NCBI RefSeq assembly: GCF_019966575.1
Contig: NZ_JAINFK010000002.1
Coordinates: 1 to 64,000 of the forward strand
Direction: 5' to 3'
Origin: Oricola cellulosilytica
GTDB taxonomy: Bacteria > Pseudomonadota > Alphaproteobacteria > Rhizobiales > Rhizobiaceae
DNA: 64,000 nucleotides
Shown here one piece after another: positions 26,075-34,437 of this stretch. The first letter of the stretch is position 1, and each line of letters begins with the position of its first letter. The notes below the pieces were generated by a model. The model was not told the DNA's origin and made no database searches. It saw only the letters and a list, made by a program, of their open reading frames with translations. The position numbers and the translations under genes are program-made.

Positions 26075-27715
26075 CTACTCCACCATGACTTCCGTACGTT
26101 CGGCTGCCATAACGCTGGCAGGCATCTCCTTCTTTTCACCCTTCGAATCGCCCATGGTGGCGACGACCGCGTAATCGCCGGGGTGGAGCGTTGTCTGGAA
26201 CGTCTCGCCGTAAGTTCCACCGAAATCCGTGCGCTTGCCCTGAAGGTCGGGTTTCGCGGCGAATACGTCGATACGGTAGGCCCCAGGCACCGAAATTGCG
26301 AGGACGCCGGCATTGAGGTCAACGACCACATCCGTCGCTCCGCCGCGCGCCACCGTGACCGGAGCCTCGGAGACCGCCTTGTCGAGACGCGCCCGGACCA
26401 CGTAGTCCCCAGGAGGAAGCTTGAACTCGTTCCCGGGGCCGTAGCCGCCGCCAAAATCCTTGCGGGTGCCGTCCAGCGCCTTCCTGGCCGAGAACACGTC
26501 GACGCGCAGTCCGCTCGTTTCCACCGCGGGACCGCCGGCCGCATAGACGGCATTGGCTCTTACAATGCCGATACCGAGCACGAGATCACGCTCGACAATT
26601 TCGCCCGGCGCAAGCGTCAGGCTCTCTGCCAAGTCACCCTTGCCAAGCCGGGCCTCGATGACCACGTCACCAGCCGGAACGACGAGCGTTCCGGATCCGT
26701 ATCCGCCGCTTTTCGCCCCGAAGGCCAGGATATCGAAGCGACCTGCCGTGTCGGGTTCCGCTCCGTCGTCCGGCAGGACCGCGACCGAAATCACCCCCGC
26801 ACCAAGCACGAGATCCCGCTCGATCTTCTCGTCCCCGGTCACCTCGATCACCGTTTCGGCGCCGGCCATGTCCTTCTTGTAGCGAAGCAGGTAGCGGCCA
26901 GGCTCGAGCGTCGCGGTGAAAGTGGTGTCGTATCCGCCGACGACCGATTTCGCGGCCGGCGTATCGTCCTCCATCGGGAAGTAGTCGTACCGGCCGTTCA
27001 GATCGTAGTCCGCTGCGCCTTCGGCAAGCCGCGCGGTGATCGTCACGTTGTCTTCAAGGGCGGCGGGCTCGGGTTCCGGCTCCGGTACGGGAGGTGCCGC
27101 GGCGACAGTCTTCGTCAATGCGTCGGTCAGTTCGGCCGCGTCATCCGCCTCGAGGAACACGCCGCCGGTGTTTTCGGCGATGCAGGAAACCTGGACGCCT
27201 TCGCCCTCCTGCAGACCGAAACCCACAACATGGGCGGTGAAGTCGACGCCTGCCCGCTCAAGCTCCGAGGCGACCGCGCATGGATCGGCCTCGCAGGTTT
27301 CAATGCCGTCGGTGACGAGGATCACCGTCGCCTTATCCTCGGTGTAGCGCAGTGATTCGGCGGCCTGCCGAACCGCGTCGGTCAGTGGCGTCTTGCCTTT
27401 CGGGTTGAGCTTGTGAACGGAGGCGGCGATAGCGGTGGAAGTTCCGGCGGCCGGTGCGACAATCTGCTCGATATCGGAGCACTGTCCCTTCCGGCGATGC
27501 CCGTAGGCGATCAGACCCAATTCAAGATCTGCGGGAATGGTGGACAGCACGTCGCCGAGCGTTTCGCGGGCGATCTCGATCTTGGTTTTGCCTTCAATCT
27601 GGCCCCACATCGACCCCGACGCGTCCAAGACGATGATCGCCCTCTCGCCGGCCAGTGCCGATCCGGCACATAGGAAAGAAGATGCGGCGAAAGCTGCAAG
27701 CGTATTGCGAAACAT
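26075..27715 (-). CDS. Exported von Willebrand factor A domain protein with internal repeats
   Basis: A 546-residue protein with a signal peptide (MFRNTLAAFAASSFLCAGSA). Residues about 25-205 form a vWA domain with an intact MIDAS motif (IIVLDASGSMWG) and the threonine/aspartate loops (KGKTPLTDAV, ILVTDGIETCEADPC). A proline/glutamate linker (VPEPEPEPAA) follows, then about four beta-sandwich-like repeats. Two are plain: DFGGGYGPGNEFKLPPGDYV and DFGGTYGETFQTTLHPGDYA. It probably binds other cell-surface partners. The start at 27715 is preferred over an upstream extension without signal character. Confidence 0.82.
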   Translation of the reverse strand: MFRNTLAAFAASSFLCAGSALAGERAIIVLDASGSMWGQIEGKTKIEIARETLGDVLSTIPADLELGLIAYGHRRKGQCSDIEQIVAPAAGTSTAIAASVHKLNPKGKTPLTDAVRQAAESLRYTEDKATVILVTDGIETCEADPCAVASELERAGVDFTAHVVGFGLQEGEGVQVSCIAENTGGVFLEADDAAELTDALTKTVAAAPPVPEPEPEPAALEDNVTITARLAEGAADYDLNGRYDYFPMEDDTPAAKSVVGGYDTTFTATLEPGRYLLRYKKDMAGAETVIEVTGDEKIERDLVLGAGVISVAVLPDDGAEPDTAGRFDILAFGAKSGGYGSGTLVVPAGDVVIEARLGKGDLAESLTLAPGEIVERDLVLGIGIVRANAVYAAGGPAVETSGLRVDVFSARKALDGTRKDFGGGYGPGNEFKLPPGDYVVRARLDKAVSEAPVTVARGGATDVVVDLNAGVLAISVPGAYRIDVFAAKPDLQGKRTDFGGTYGETFQTTLHPGDYAVVATMGDSKGEKKEMPASVMAAERTEVMVE

Positions 27716-27840
27716 GGCGGCTCCCTCGATTGAAGAGTTCGGCCCGATTGGCGCGATAGTACAGGCGCTACATGACAAGGCAAAAACGTTCTGTGCGCAG
27801 TTTCACACGCCGGACAACGGAAAGCGAGCCGCCGGTCGAG

Positions 27841-28131
27841 TCATTCCGATCCAGGACATTTCAATCTGGCGGTGAGAGCGGCACGCAGGTGCGCCCATTC
27901 CTCCTCAAGGTCGTCGCTGTGACGCGGCTTGCCGGCGCGACGATACCAGTAAGCCGCGTTTCCCTCGTCACCTTCGATGCGATGGCATAGTGCGTGAATC
28001 CGGTCGAATTCGGGCTTGCCCTCATTGGCCTGCGCGATCTCGTGCGCCCGCTTCCATTCCGGACCGGTCTTGAAGTCGCCGGATTTGAGAAGATCGAGCG
28101 CCGCCAGAGCGGCATTGCGGTCGCCTTTCAT
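27841..28131 (-). CDS. Conserved hypothetical protein
   Basis: A 96-residue, mostly helical, soluble protein. The core FDRIHALCHRIEGDEGNAAY followed by WYRRAG looks like a short TPR-like pair, and this pattern recurs in alphaproteobacterial hypothetical proteins. There is no signal peptide, and the function is unknown. It diverges from the 28260 gene; a 7-bp inverted repeat (28153-28159 with 28173-28179) lies between their starts. Confidence 0.7.
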   Translation of the reverse strand: MKGDRNAALAALDLLKSGDFKTGPEWKRAHEIAQANEGKPEFDRIHALCHRIEGDEGNAAYWYRRAGKPRHSDDLEEEWAHLRAALTARLKCPGSE

Positions 28132-28259
28132 CTCTTACTCCCGGATCTTCGGCAGGGCCAAGGTTGCAGCTCGGCCCTGGCTCCGGCAAGCCGCAGCGGA
28201 TGAAATCCGTGAAAATGTGGCTAAAAATACTGAATGACGAGGAAATTGTTTCTTCACGG

Positions 28260-28733
28260 ATGTCGGAGAAAATTGCCAAAAGGACCAATGACGTGGGCTT
28301 CAAGGTGATTCTGATCGCGGCCATGTTTGTCGCCGGGACGCTCGGCGGCGCCTGGTCGTATTTCAGCGCGACCGGAGAACTGCCGTCGGCCTACGGGCTA
28401 TACGCGTCCGCTGATTCCACGGTGCGCAAGACGATACGCCGCTTCGACTCCAGGTACTACACTCGCGGCGCGACCTACGACGCCTGCATTGCCGGCTATG
28501 GCCAGGCTGCCTCCGGTCTTACCAACGCCGAACGGGTCTGGCGCTGCGAATGCGTCGACAAGCGCATCGGCTCCGTCGGACGCAGCAGCCAGGATGCGGT
28601 GATGAGTGTGGTCAAGGCACGGCCGAAAGCTCAGGCCTCGCTGACCGTGACGGCCTCGCGCCTCCTCGACAAATGTCTCATCGAACCGGTCGATCGGCCG
28701 GGCATATCGATGGAAATCCGCGGGACGAGTTAG
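28260..28733 (+). CDS. Hypothetical membrane-anchored, cysteine-containing protein
   Basis: A 157-residue protein from ATG 28260 (MSEKIAKRTNDVGFK); ATG 28200 and an upstream start at 28164 are possible. One hydrophobic segment (VILIAAMFVAGTLGGAWSYF) anchors it, with the rest probably periplasmic. Cysteines occur in YDACIAGY, VWRCECVDKRI and LLDKCLIEP and could form two disulfides. I do not recognise a family. It converges on gatA, leaving 18 bases between them. Confidence 0.6.
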   Translation: MSEKIAKRTNDVGFKVILIAAMFVAGTLGGAWSYFSATGELPSAYGLYASADSTVRKTIRRFDSRYYTRGATYDACIAGYGQAASGLTNAERVWRCECVDKRIGSVGRSSQDAVMSVVKARPKAQASLTVTASRLLDKCLIEPVDRPGISMEIRGTS

Positions 28734-28751
28734 CGGTCCGGCGTTCGGTTC

Positions 28752-30233
28752 CTACCACCATTTCTCGACAGGGAAATGCCCTGCCGCCTGTTCCAGTACA
28801 TGTGCGGTGCGGAACAGCGTCTCCTCGTCGAACGGCTTGCCGATAAGCTGAAGGCCGAGCGGCAGGCCCTGCGCGTCGAGTCCGGCGGGAACGGCAATGC
28901 CCGGCAGACCGGCCATGTTGACCGTCACCGTGAAGATATCGTTCAGGTACATCTTGACCGGGTCTGCGGCCATGTCCTGATCGGCGATGCCGAACGCAGC
29001 CGAAGGGGTGGCTGGCGTGAGGATCGCGTCCACGCCATCGGCGAACACCGTCTCGAAATCGCGTTTGATCAATGTGCGGACCTTCTGGGCGCGCAGGTAA
29101 TAGGCGTCGTAGTAGCCGGCGGAGAGCACGTAGGTTCCGATCAATATGCGGCGCTTGACCTCGTGGCCGAACCCCGCTGCGCGCGTCTTCTCGTACATCT
29201 CGGTAATGTCCTTGCCCGGCACGCGCAGGCCGTAGCGAACGCCGTCGTAGCGGGCGAGGTTGGAAGAAGCTTCAGCCGGGGCGACGATATAGTAGGCCGG
29301 AAGCGCGTATTTGGTGTGCGGCAGGGTGATGTCGACGATCTCGGCGCCGGCGTCCCGCAGCCAGGCCATGCCCTTCTGCCACAGCGTCTCGATCTCTTCC
29401 GGCATGCCGTCCATGCGGTACTCCGCCGGAATGCCGATTTTCATGCCACGCACCGACTGGCCGAGCGCCGACTCGTAATCCGGCACCGGACGATCGACAG
29501 ATGTCGTGTCCTTCGGATCCACGGACGCCATGGACTTCAGCATGATCGCGGCGTCGCGCACGTCGCGGGTGATCGGACCGGCCTGATCAAGGGATGAGGC
29601 GAAGGCGACGACGCCCCACCGCGAGCACCGGCCGTATGTCGGCTTGATGCCGACCGTGCCGGTGAAGGCGGCGGGCTGGCGGATCGAGCCGCCGGTGTCG
29701 GTCGCGGTCGCTCCGGCGCAAAGGAAGGCGGACACCGCCGCAGCCGAGCCGCCCGAGGAGCCGCCCGGGACGAGGTCCTTGTTCGATTCTCTGGCCCGCC
29801 ACGGGTTTTTCACCGGGCCGTAATACGATGTCTCGTTGGACGACCCCATCGCGAACTCGTCCATGTTGAGCTTGCCAAGCATCACAGCTCCGTCGGCCCA
29901 CAAATTCGCGGTAACGGTGGATTCATAACGCGGCTCGAACCCGTCCAGAACGTGCGAGCAGGCCTGGGTGTGCACGCCCTCAGTGCCGAACAGATCCTTG
30001 ATGCCGAGCGGAATGCCCTCCAGCGCGCCGCCGGCGCCATTGGCGAGCCGTTCGTCCGACGCCTTGGCCATCTCGCGCGCCTTGTCCGCCGTCACTTTCA
30101 CATAGGCGTTCAGCGTGTCGTTGGCGGCATCAATCGCGGAAAGATAGGCGTCGGTCAGCTCGGTCGAGGTGATCTCCCGGCCGCGCAGCTTTTCGCGGGC
30201 TTCGGCGATGGTCAGCGATGTCAGATCGGTCAT
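28752..30233 (-). CDS. gatA: Asp-tRNA(Asn)/Glu-tRNA(Gln) amidotransferase subunit A
   Basis: A 493-residue amidase-signature enzyme that frees ammonia from glutamine for transamidation by GatB. The catalytic triad matches GatA: K79 ([14 protein letters not shown]), S159 ([15 protein letters not shown]) and the nucleophile S183 ([13 protein letters not shown]). The start [16 protein letters not shown] at 30233 is preferred to a longer frame. It overlaps the preceding acetyltransferase gene by four bases and is the third gene of gatC-GNAT-gatA. Confidence 0.96.
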   Translation of the reverse strand: MTDLTSLTIAEAREKLRGREITSTELTDAYLSAIDAANDTLNAYVKVTADKAREMAKASDERLANGAGGALEGIPLGIKDLFGTEGVHTQACSHVLDGFEPRYESTVTANLWADGAVMLGKLNMDEFAMGSSNETSYYGPVKNPWRARESNKDLVPGGSSGGSAAAVSAFLCAGATATDTGGSIRQPAAFTGTVGIKPTYGRCSRWGVVAFASSLDQAGPITRDVRDAAIMLKSMASVDPKDTTSVDRPVPDYESALGQSVRGMKIGIPAEYRMDGMPEEIETLWQKGMAWLRDAGAEIVDITLPHTKYALPAYYIVAPAEASSNLARYDGVRYGLRVPGKDITEMYEKTRAAGFGHEVKRRILIGTYVLSAGYYDAYYLRAQKVRTLIKRDFETVFADGVDAILTPATPSAAFGIADQDMAADPVKMYLNDIFTVTVNMAGLPGIAVPAGLDAQGLPLGLQLIGKPFDEETLFRTAHVLEQAAGHFPVEKWW

Positions 30234-30700
30234 TTCGAAAGGTTCTTTTCGTAGAAGACGTTGTAGGCGGAGTCCGGGTAGTCGGCGAAAGGGCCGCATC
30301 GGGTAAAGCCGTTTCGCTCATAAATGCGCCAGGCTGGCTCGAAGCCGGCAGTCGATCCGGTCTCCAGGCGAAGCAGGCGCAGGCATTTGCGACGCGCCTC
30401 CTTCTCGATCGCATCCAAGACGCGCTTGCCGACACCGCTCCCGCGGACCGCGTCGGCGGCATACATGCGCTTGACCTCGCCGAACGCATCGCCATGCACT
30501 TTCAGCGCGCCCATACCGATGGCCCGTCCCTCCCGGTTGCGGGCGACGAACACGGTCGTGTCGTCCGCCATCATCTGCTCGGCGGTCAGTTGAAACTGGA
30601 ACTCACGCGGCGACAACGGGATGAGGTACTCGTTCAGCCGCTGGACCATTGCGCGCACATCGTCCTGCAGAGGCGTTTCGCTTGCGACGGAAACTTCCAT
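30230..30700 (-). CDS. GNAT family N-acetyltransferase inserted between gatC and gatA
   Basis: A 156-residue acetyltransferase. The acetyl-CoA loop is [20 protein letters not shown], then [20 protein letters not shown] and [20 protein letters not shown]. The start at 30700 is seven bases after the gatC stop, and the stop overlaps the gatA start by four bases, so it is fully embedded in the amidotransferase operon. The target is unknown. The position hints at expression linked to translation but does not prove a shared function. Confidence 0.88.
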   Translation of the reverse strand: MEVSVASETPLQDDVRAMVQRLNEYLIPLSPREFQFQLTAEQMMADDTTVFVARNREGRAIGMGALKVHGDAFGEVKRMYAADAVRGSGVGKRVLDAIEKEARRKCLRLLRLETGSTAGFEPAWRIYERNGFTRCGPFADYPDSAYNVFYEKNLSK

Positions 30701-30707
30701 CCGGCGA

Positions 30708-30995
30708 TCACTCCACCACTTTCGGGACGAGGAAGAAATTGTCTTCCGAAGCGGGCGCGTTTGCGGTGATATCATCCGCCTTGTCGCCATCGGTGACGGC
30801 GTCCTTGCGTTTGCGCATCTCCATAGGAATGACCGATGTCATCGGTTCGACACCCGAAATATCGACCTCATTCAATTGCTCCACGAAACCGAGGATAGTG
30901 TTCAATTCGCCCTCGAGGCTGGAGGCTTCATCATCGGTGACGGCGATACGGGCAAGCTTGGCGACACGCTTGACGGTTGCAAGGTCGACGGACAT
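30708..30995 (-). CDS. gatC: Asp-tRNA(Asn)/Glu-tRNA(Gln) amidotransferase subunit C
   Basis: A 95-residue belt subunit that holds GatA and GatB together. The N-terminal helix bundle shows [20 protein letters not shown] and [20 protein letters not shown], the tail [12 protein letters not shown], and the ending [10 protein letters not shown]. The start at 30995 ([10 protein letters not shown]) gives the normal length. It is the first gene of the operon with the acetyltransferase and gatA. Confidence 0.95.
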   Translation of the reverse strand: MSVDLATVKRVAKLARIAVTDDEASSLEGELNTILGFVEQLNEVDISGVEPMTSVIPMEMRKRKDAVTDGDKADDITANAPASEDNFFLVPKVVE

Positions 30996-31191
30996 GGATG
31001 TCTCCGGAAAGTCTTTGTTCCCGCCCGCTATAGACGCGCCGATTGCGCGGCGCAACACGGCCGGGGTCCGCGGTCAACCCACTCCCTGGCGCCGCAACTC
31101 ATGGCGCACCGCGCTCCCGAGGATGACCATCACCAGAACCATCTCACCAATCGCAAGGGCCCCTCAGCGGCGCTTCATGAATGACCGTGCT

Positions 31192-31899
31192 TCACACATC
31201 AACGGCCTCGCCGATGGGAGGCACAAGAATCCGGTTGGCGTCCTCTTCCATCGCGGCAAGAAAGGTGTCGGCGGTGGCGTCGATTATGGGAAACGAGCCG
31301 TAGTGGCAGGGGACGATCTTCGAAAAGTCGAAATAGCGCCGGCATGCGACCGCCGCCATGGCGCCGCCCATCGTGAACCGGTCACCGACCGGGACCAGAC
31401 CGATCTCGGGACGGTGGAACTCCGCGATCAGGGCCATGTCCGAGAATATGTCCGTATCGCCCATGTGATAAAGCGTCGGCGCATCCCGGAAATGCAAAAC
31501 GAGACCGGCAGGGTTGCCCAGATAGGTATTGGCGCCGCCACCGATCTGCGCTGACGACGAATGATGCGCCTGCACGAAGGTTGTCGTGAAGCTGCCGCAC
31601 TCGACCGTGCCGCCGTGGTTTCCCGGATTGAGCTTGTCCTCTGAGACTCCTTTTGCTGCGAGGTACATGCAAATCTCGAAGTTCGCGACCAGCATCGCCC
31701 CGGACGCTTTGAGAATTTCGACGGCGTCGCCGATGTGATCGTCATGGCCGTGAGTAAGCAGGACATGGGTGACACCTTCTGCGGGCTCTTCCCACCCCGC
31801 GTCCCACGACGGATTGCCGGTGAGGAACGGGTCGATCAGGATTCTGGTGCCGCCGTGCTCCACGCGGAATGCCGAATGTCCGTACCAGGTGAGTTTCAT
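31192..31899 (-). CDS. UPF0173 metal-dependent hydrolase
   Basis: A 235-residue metallo-beta-lactamase-fold hydrolase. It begins MKLTWYGHSAFRVEHGGTRI and has the metal motif LLTHGHDDHIGDAVE, then HHSSSAQIGGG, LYHMGDTDIFSDMALIAEF and IVPCHYGSFP. The family's physiological substrate is unknown. The start at 31899 is preferred to 31917 because the family begins with this MKLTW-type segment. It diverges from ruvX. Confidence 0.9.
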   Translation of the reverse strand: MKLTWYGHSAFRVEHGGTRILIDPFLTGNPSWDAGWEEPAEGVTHVLLTHGHDDHIGDAVEILKASGAMLVANFEICMYLAAKGVSEDKLNPGNHGGTVECGSFTTTFVQAHHSSSAQIGGGANTYLGNPAGLVLHFRDAPTLYHMGDTDIFSDMALIAEFHRPEIGLVPVGDRFTMGGAMAAVACRRYFDFSKIVPCHYGSFPIIDATADTFLAAMEEDANRILVPPIGEAVDV

Positions 31900-31977
31900 G
31901 ATCGCGCCTCCTCGCAAACGGCGTTCGTCCGTATTATGAGCCGACCACAGGCATAGCGGGGACTGAAGGCGCGGGCC

Positions 31978-32448
31978 ATGGCAAACATCGCAATCGAGGA
32001 AATCGCGGCAGTGCTTGCGGAAGGACAGGTCGTTGCCGGACTCGATCTAGGCACGAAAACAATCGGGGTTGCCGTCAGCGATCAGCGTCTCTCGCTGGCC
32101 TCGCCACGGCCGGTGATCAGACGAACGAAGTTTACCGCCGATGCTGAAGCGCTGCTCGGACTGTTAAAAAAGGAAAACGCCGGTGCGATCGTGCTCGGCC
32201 TGCCGCTCAATATGGACGGGACAGAGGGACCACGAGCGCAGGCCACGCGCGCCTTTGCACGCAACCTCGCCCAAAAAACCGCAATCCCGATCACGTTCTG
32301 GGACGAGCGACTGTCGACGGTTGCCGCGGAACGGTCACTTCTCGAGCGGGACGTCTCTCGCGCCAAACGCGCCGACCGTATCGATTCGGCGGCGGCTGCG
32401 TTCATCCTGCAGGGGGTTCTCGACCGGATCTACTCTGCCGGAATGTGA
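31978..32448 (+). CDS. ruvX: Holliday junction resolvase-like protein RuvX (YqgF)
   Basis: A 156-residue RNase H-fold nuclease implicated in processing the 5' end of pre-16S rRNA. Acidic catalytic residues are in [34 protein letters not shown] and [16 protein letters not shown]. The length is normal. Its 3' end overlaps the converging DUF6105 gene by 19 bases. Confidence 0.93.
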   Translation: MANIAIEEIAAVLAEGQVVAGLDLGTKTIGVAVSDQRLSLASPRPVIRRTKFTADAEALLGLLKKENAGAIVLGLPLNMDGTEGPRAQATRAFARNLAQKTAIPITFWDERLSTVAAERSLLERDVSRAKRADRIDSAAAAFILQGVLDRIYSAGM

Positions 32449-32765
32449 GCGGCGACTTCCTGCGTCATCGGCGCATCGTCCCTATCCCGCTGCCTTCTCG
32501 CCTCCCACCAGGCGCGGATCTGACGCCGCTTGCGAAAGGCTACAATAGCGAAGATGAGCGCCGAATCGAAAATGCAGGCCTTCAGGAACATGATCGGAAT
32601 TGCGGCCGGATCGACGCCTAGCAACGAACCGTAGATGTTGAATACCAGATCATGAAGGTCGCGGCTCAGGAACATCAGACCGAAATTCACATCGTTGTAA
32701 GACAGGCCGAACCAGCTCCAGAAAACCGAGAGCGGAAGAAACCATAGCCAGAACAAGTATCGCAT
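32430..32765 (-). CDS. DUF6105 family membrane protein
   Basis: A 111-residue membrane protein. It begins [20 protein letters not shown], followed by a loop ([20 protein letters not shown]), a second hydrophobic segment ([20 protein letters not shown]) and a basic cytoplasmic tail ([20 protein letters not shown]). This fits DUF6105; the function is unknown. ATG 32765 overlaps the stop of the preceding membrane-protein gene by one base (TGATG), so the two are translationally coupled. Confidence 0.75.
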   Translation of the reverse strand: MRYLFWLWFLPLSVFWSWFGLSYNDVNFGLMFLSRDLHDLVFNIYGSLLGVDPAAIPIMFLKACIFDSALIFAIVAFRKRRQIRAWWEARRQRDRDDAPMTQEVAAHIPAE

Positions 32766-33358
32766 CACGCGTTTCCCGGTTTGCTCTCCGCCAGCGCAAA
32801 TTTGCGCGGGGCACTTCCCTTATGTGTTCTCTCTGCCAGCCTGGCACTGCTCAACGCCATGTGGGCGGCGAGGCGCCTGGCCATCCGTTCCTCGGCATGC
32901 TTCGCATTGCGCGCGACGGGCCGCCCTTCCCAGGCGAATTCGACGCCGCCGGCCGCAAGCATCGAGACTAGTGTCACCATGTAAATAACGAAAAGCGCGG
33001 GAAGCGCCGAGGTTCCACCGATCGCCATTGCAATCAGCATCCAAAGGCCGGTGACGCCGAGCGTCCACGAGAAAGCTGCGGCCTCGGCCGTCATCCGCTC
33101 GGGATAATCATCGTCCCCGCCGGTCAGCGAGAACATCAATGCCCACAGCATCAGCGCCAACGTGACCGCGACCATCACAGTGATGACACCCTGCGCCATT
33201 CCGGACGAAAGACCCAGAAACGCCGGTTCGGTCAACAGGCGCTGCATTTCCCTCAAGAGCCCTGCCGACGCACCGGTCTGTGGCAAGCCGCCAACCGTGA
33301 CGGCCAGCGCAAAAGCCATCCAGCTGAAGAAAATACTGCCTGAAAGAAGTTGTCTCAT
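32765..33358 (-). CDS. Hypothetical multi-pass membrane protein
   Basis: A 197-residue membrane protein I do not recognise. It has about four hydrophobic segments (SGSIFFSWMAFALAVTVGGL, VITVMVAVTLALMLWALMFS, WTLGVTGLWMLIAMAIGG, FVIYMVTLVSMLAAGG), then an amphipathic basic tail with repeated alanine/arginine helix (KHAEERMARRLAAHMALSSA). The start MRQLLSGSIFF at 33358 is preferred over an upstream extension. It is the first gene of a pair with DUF6105. A CtrA-like site lies about 55-70 bases upstream. Confidence 0.65.
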   Translation of the reverse strand: MRQLLSGSIFFSWMAFALAVTVGGLPQTGASAGLLREMQRLLTEPAFLGLSSGMAQGVITVMVAVTLALMLWALMFSLTGGDDDYPERMTAEAAAFSWTLGVTGLWMLIAMAIGGTSALPALFVIYMVTLVSMLAAGGVEFAWEGRPVARNAKHAEERMARRLAAHMALSSARLAERTHKGSAPRKFALAESKPGNA

Positions 33359-33411
33359 ACCAATTCCGTTCGTTTCCCGGACTATCGGCCTCCCGTCTTC
33401 GAGTCGCAACG

Positions 33412-33426
33412 TTTACCCACGATTAA
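33412..33426. promoter_or_regulatory. Candidate CtrA binding site
   Basis: The bases TTTA-CCCACGA-TTAA match the alphaproteobacterial CtrA consensus TTAA-N7-TTAA with one mismatch, and a further TTAA half follows (CTTAAC). It sits between two divergent genes (membrane protein at 33358 and AEC transporter at 33499). Short AT motifs like this occur by chance, so support is weak. Confidence 0.3.
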
Positions 33427-33498
33427 CCTTAACACCTGTGGACGAACCAGCCACTGTTGTTGCATGGGTGAACGTCCCGCCCACATGTCCGAGCGCTC

Positions 33499-34437
33499 AT
33501 GCTTTCCGTCCTTGCCGCCATTCTCCCGATATTTCTGTTGATCGTGTTCGGACAGCTCCTGCGCAAATTGCCGCTGTTCCCGGCCGAATTCTGGCGCGGC
33601 ATGGACATGATGGGGTTCTACGTCCTTTATCCAACGCTTCTTTTCGTCACGATCGTCCGGGCGGACTTCGCTCGGCTCACCTTCGACATCATCATCATCG
33701 CCCTCGCCGTCGGCGGTGTCCTCATCGCTGCGTTTACGCTCGCGATCTGGCCGGTGCTGCGCGATCGGTTCAAGGTCGACCGGCCCGCCTTCTCATCAGT
33801 TTTCCAAACGACGGTGCGCTGGAACGGCTTCATCGCTTTCGCCGTCGCCGAGAAGCTGTTCCCGCCAGAGGGCGCGGCAATGGTGGCGCTCGTGATGGCG
33901 GTGGTCATCATCCCGATCAACATCGAAGCGGTCGCGGTGGTTGCCTGGTTCACCGACCGCTCGCCCGACTTCGCCGGCGTACTGCGCCGCATCGCCGTCA
34001 ATCCGCTGATCCTGGCCTCGGCGGCGGCGCTCATCGTGCGTGTTCTGCCGTTCGCCTTGCCGGTTCCGGTGATGGAAATGCTCGACCTTCTCGGGCGGGC
34101 GGCGCTTGGAATGGGGTTAGTGGCGATCGGTGCCGGGCTCAGACCGCAGGACGCCCTTCGCCCCGGATTTCCCGTGATACTGGCCGCCGCTAACAAACTG
34201 ATGGTGTTTCCGTCTCTCGTGATATCGGCCGCGGTGGTGCTCGGCCTCGGCGGACAGCAACTCGCCTACCTGGCCCTATGTGCGTCGGTGCCGACGGCCA
34301 TGAACGGATATGTGCTGGCGCGACAGATGGGCGGTGACGCCGAACTCTACGCCGCGATCGCGACGGTGCAGACGGCCGTCTCGTTCATCTCGATCCCCAT
34401 GGTGCTGGCCGTGGTCGCTCAATTATCCCCGGGGTAG
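33499..34437 (+). CDS. AEC family transporter (auxin efflux carrier family)
   Basis: A 312-residue membrane transporter. About ten hydrophobic segments in two halves are visible, beginning MLSVLAAILPIFLLIVFGQL with the family-typical FPAEFWRGMDMMGFYVLYPT; the second half includes LGRAALGMGLVAIGAGLRPQ and the final SVPTAMNGYVLARQMGGD. The family exports or takes up organic acids such as malate or malonate, but the substrate here is unknown. The last 19 bases overlap the converging acyl-CoA dehydrogenase gene. Confidence 0.85.
   Translation: MLSVLAAILPIFLLIVFGQLLRKLPLFPAEFWRGMDMMGFYVLYPTLLFVTIVRADFARLTFDIIIIALAVGGVLIAAFTLAIWPVLRDRFKVDRPAFSSVFQTTVRWNGFIAFAVAEKLFPPEGAAMVALVMAVVIIPINIEAVAVVAWFTDRSPDFAGVLRRIAVNPLILASAAALIVRVLPFALPVPVMEMLDLLGRAALGMGLVAIGAGLRPQDALRPGFPVILAAANKLMVFPSLVISAAVVLGLGGQQLAYLALCASVPTAMNGYVLARQMGGDAELYAAIATVQTAVSFISIPMVLAVVAQLSPG

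Noticed and set aside
28153-28179. Inverted repeat CAGGGCC/GGCCCTG between divergent genes
   Set aside because: Short stem with a 13-base loop in GC-rich DNA; no promoter or terminator context supports a role.
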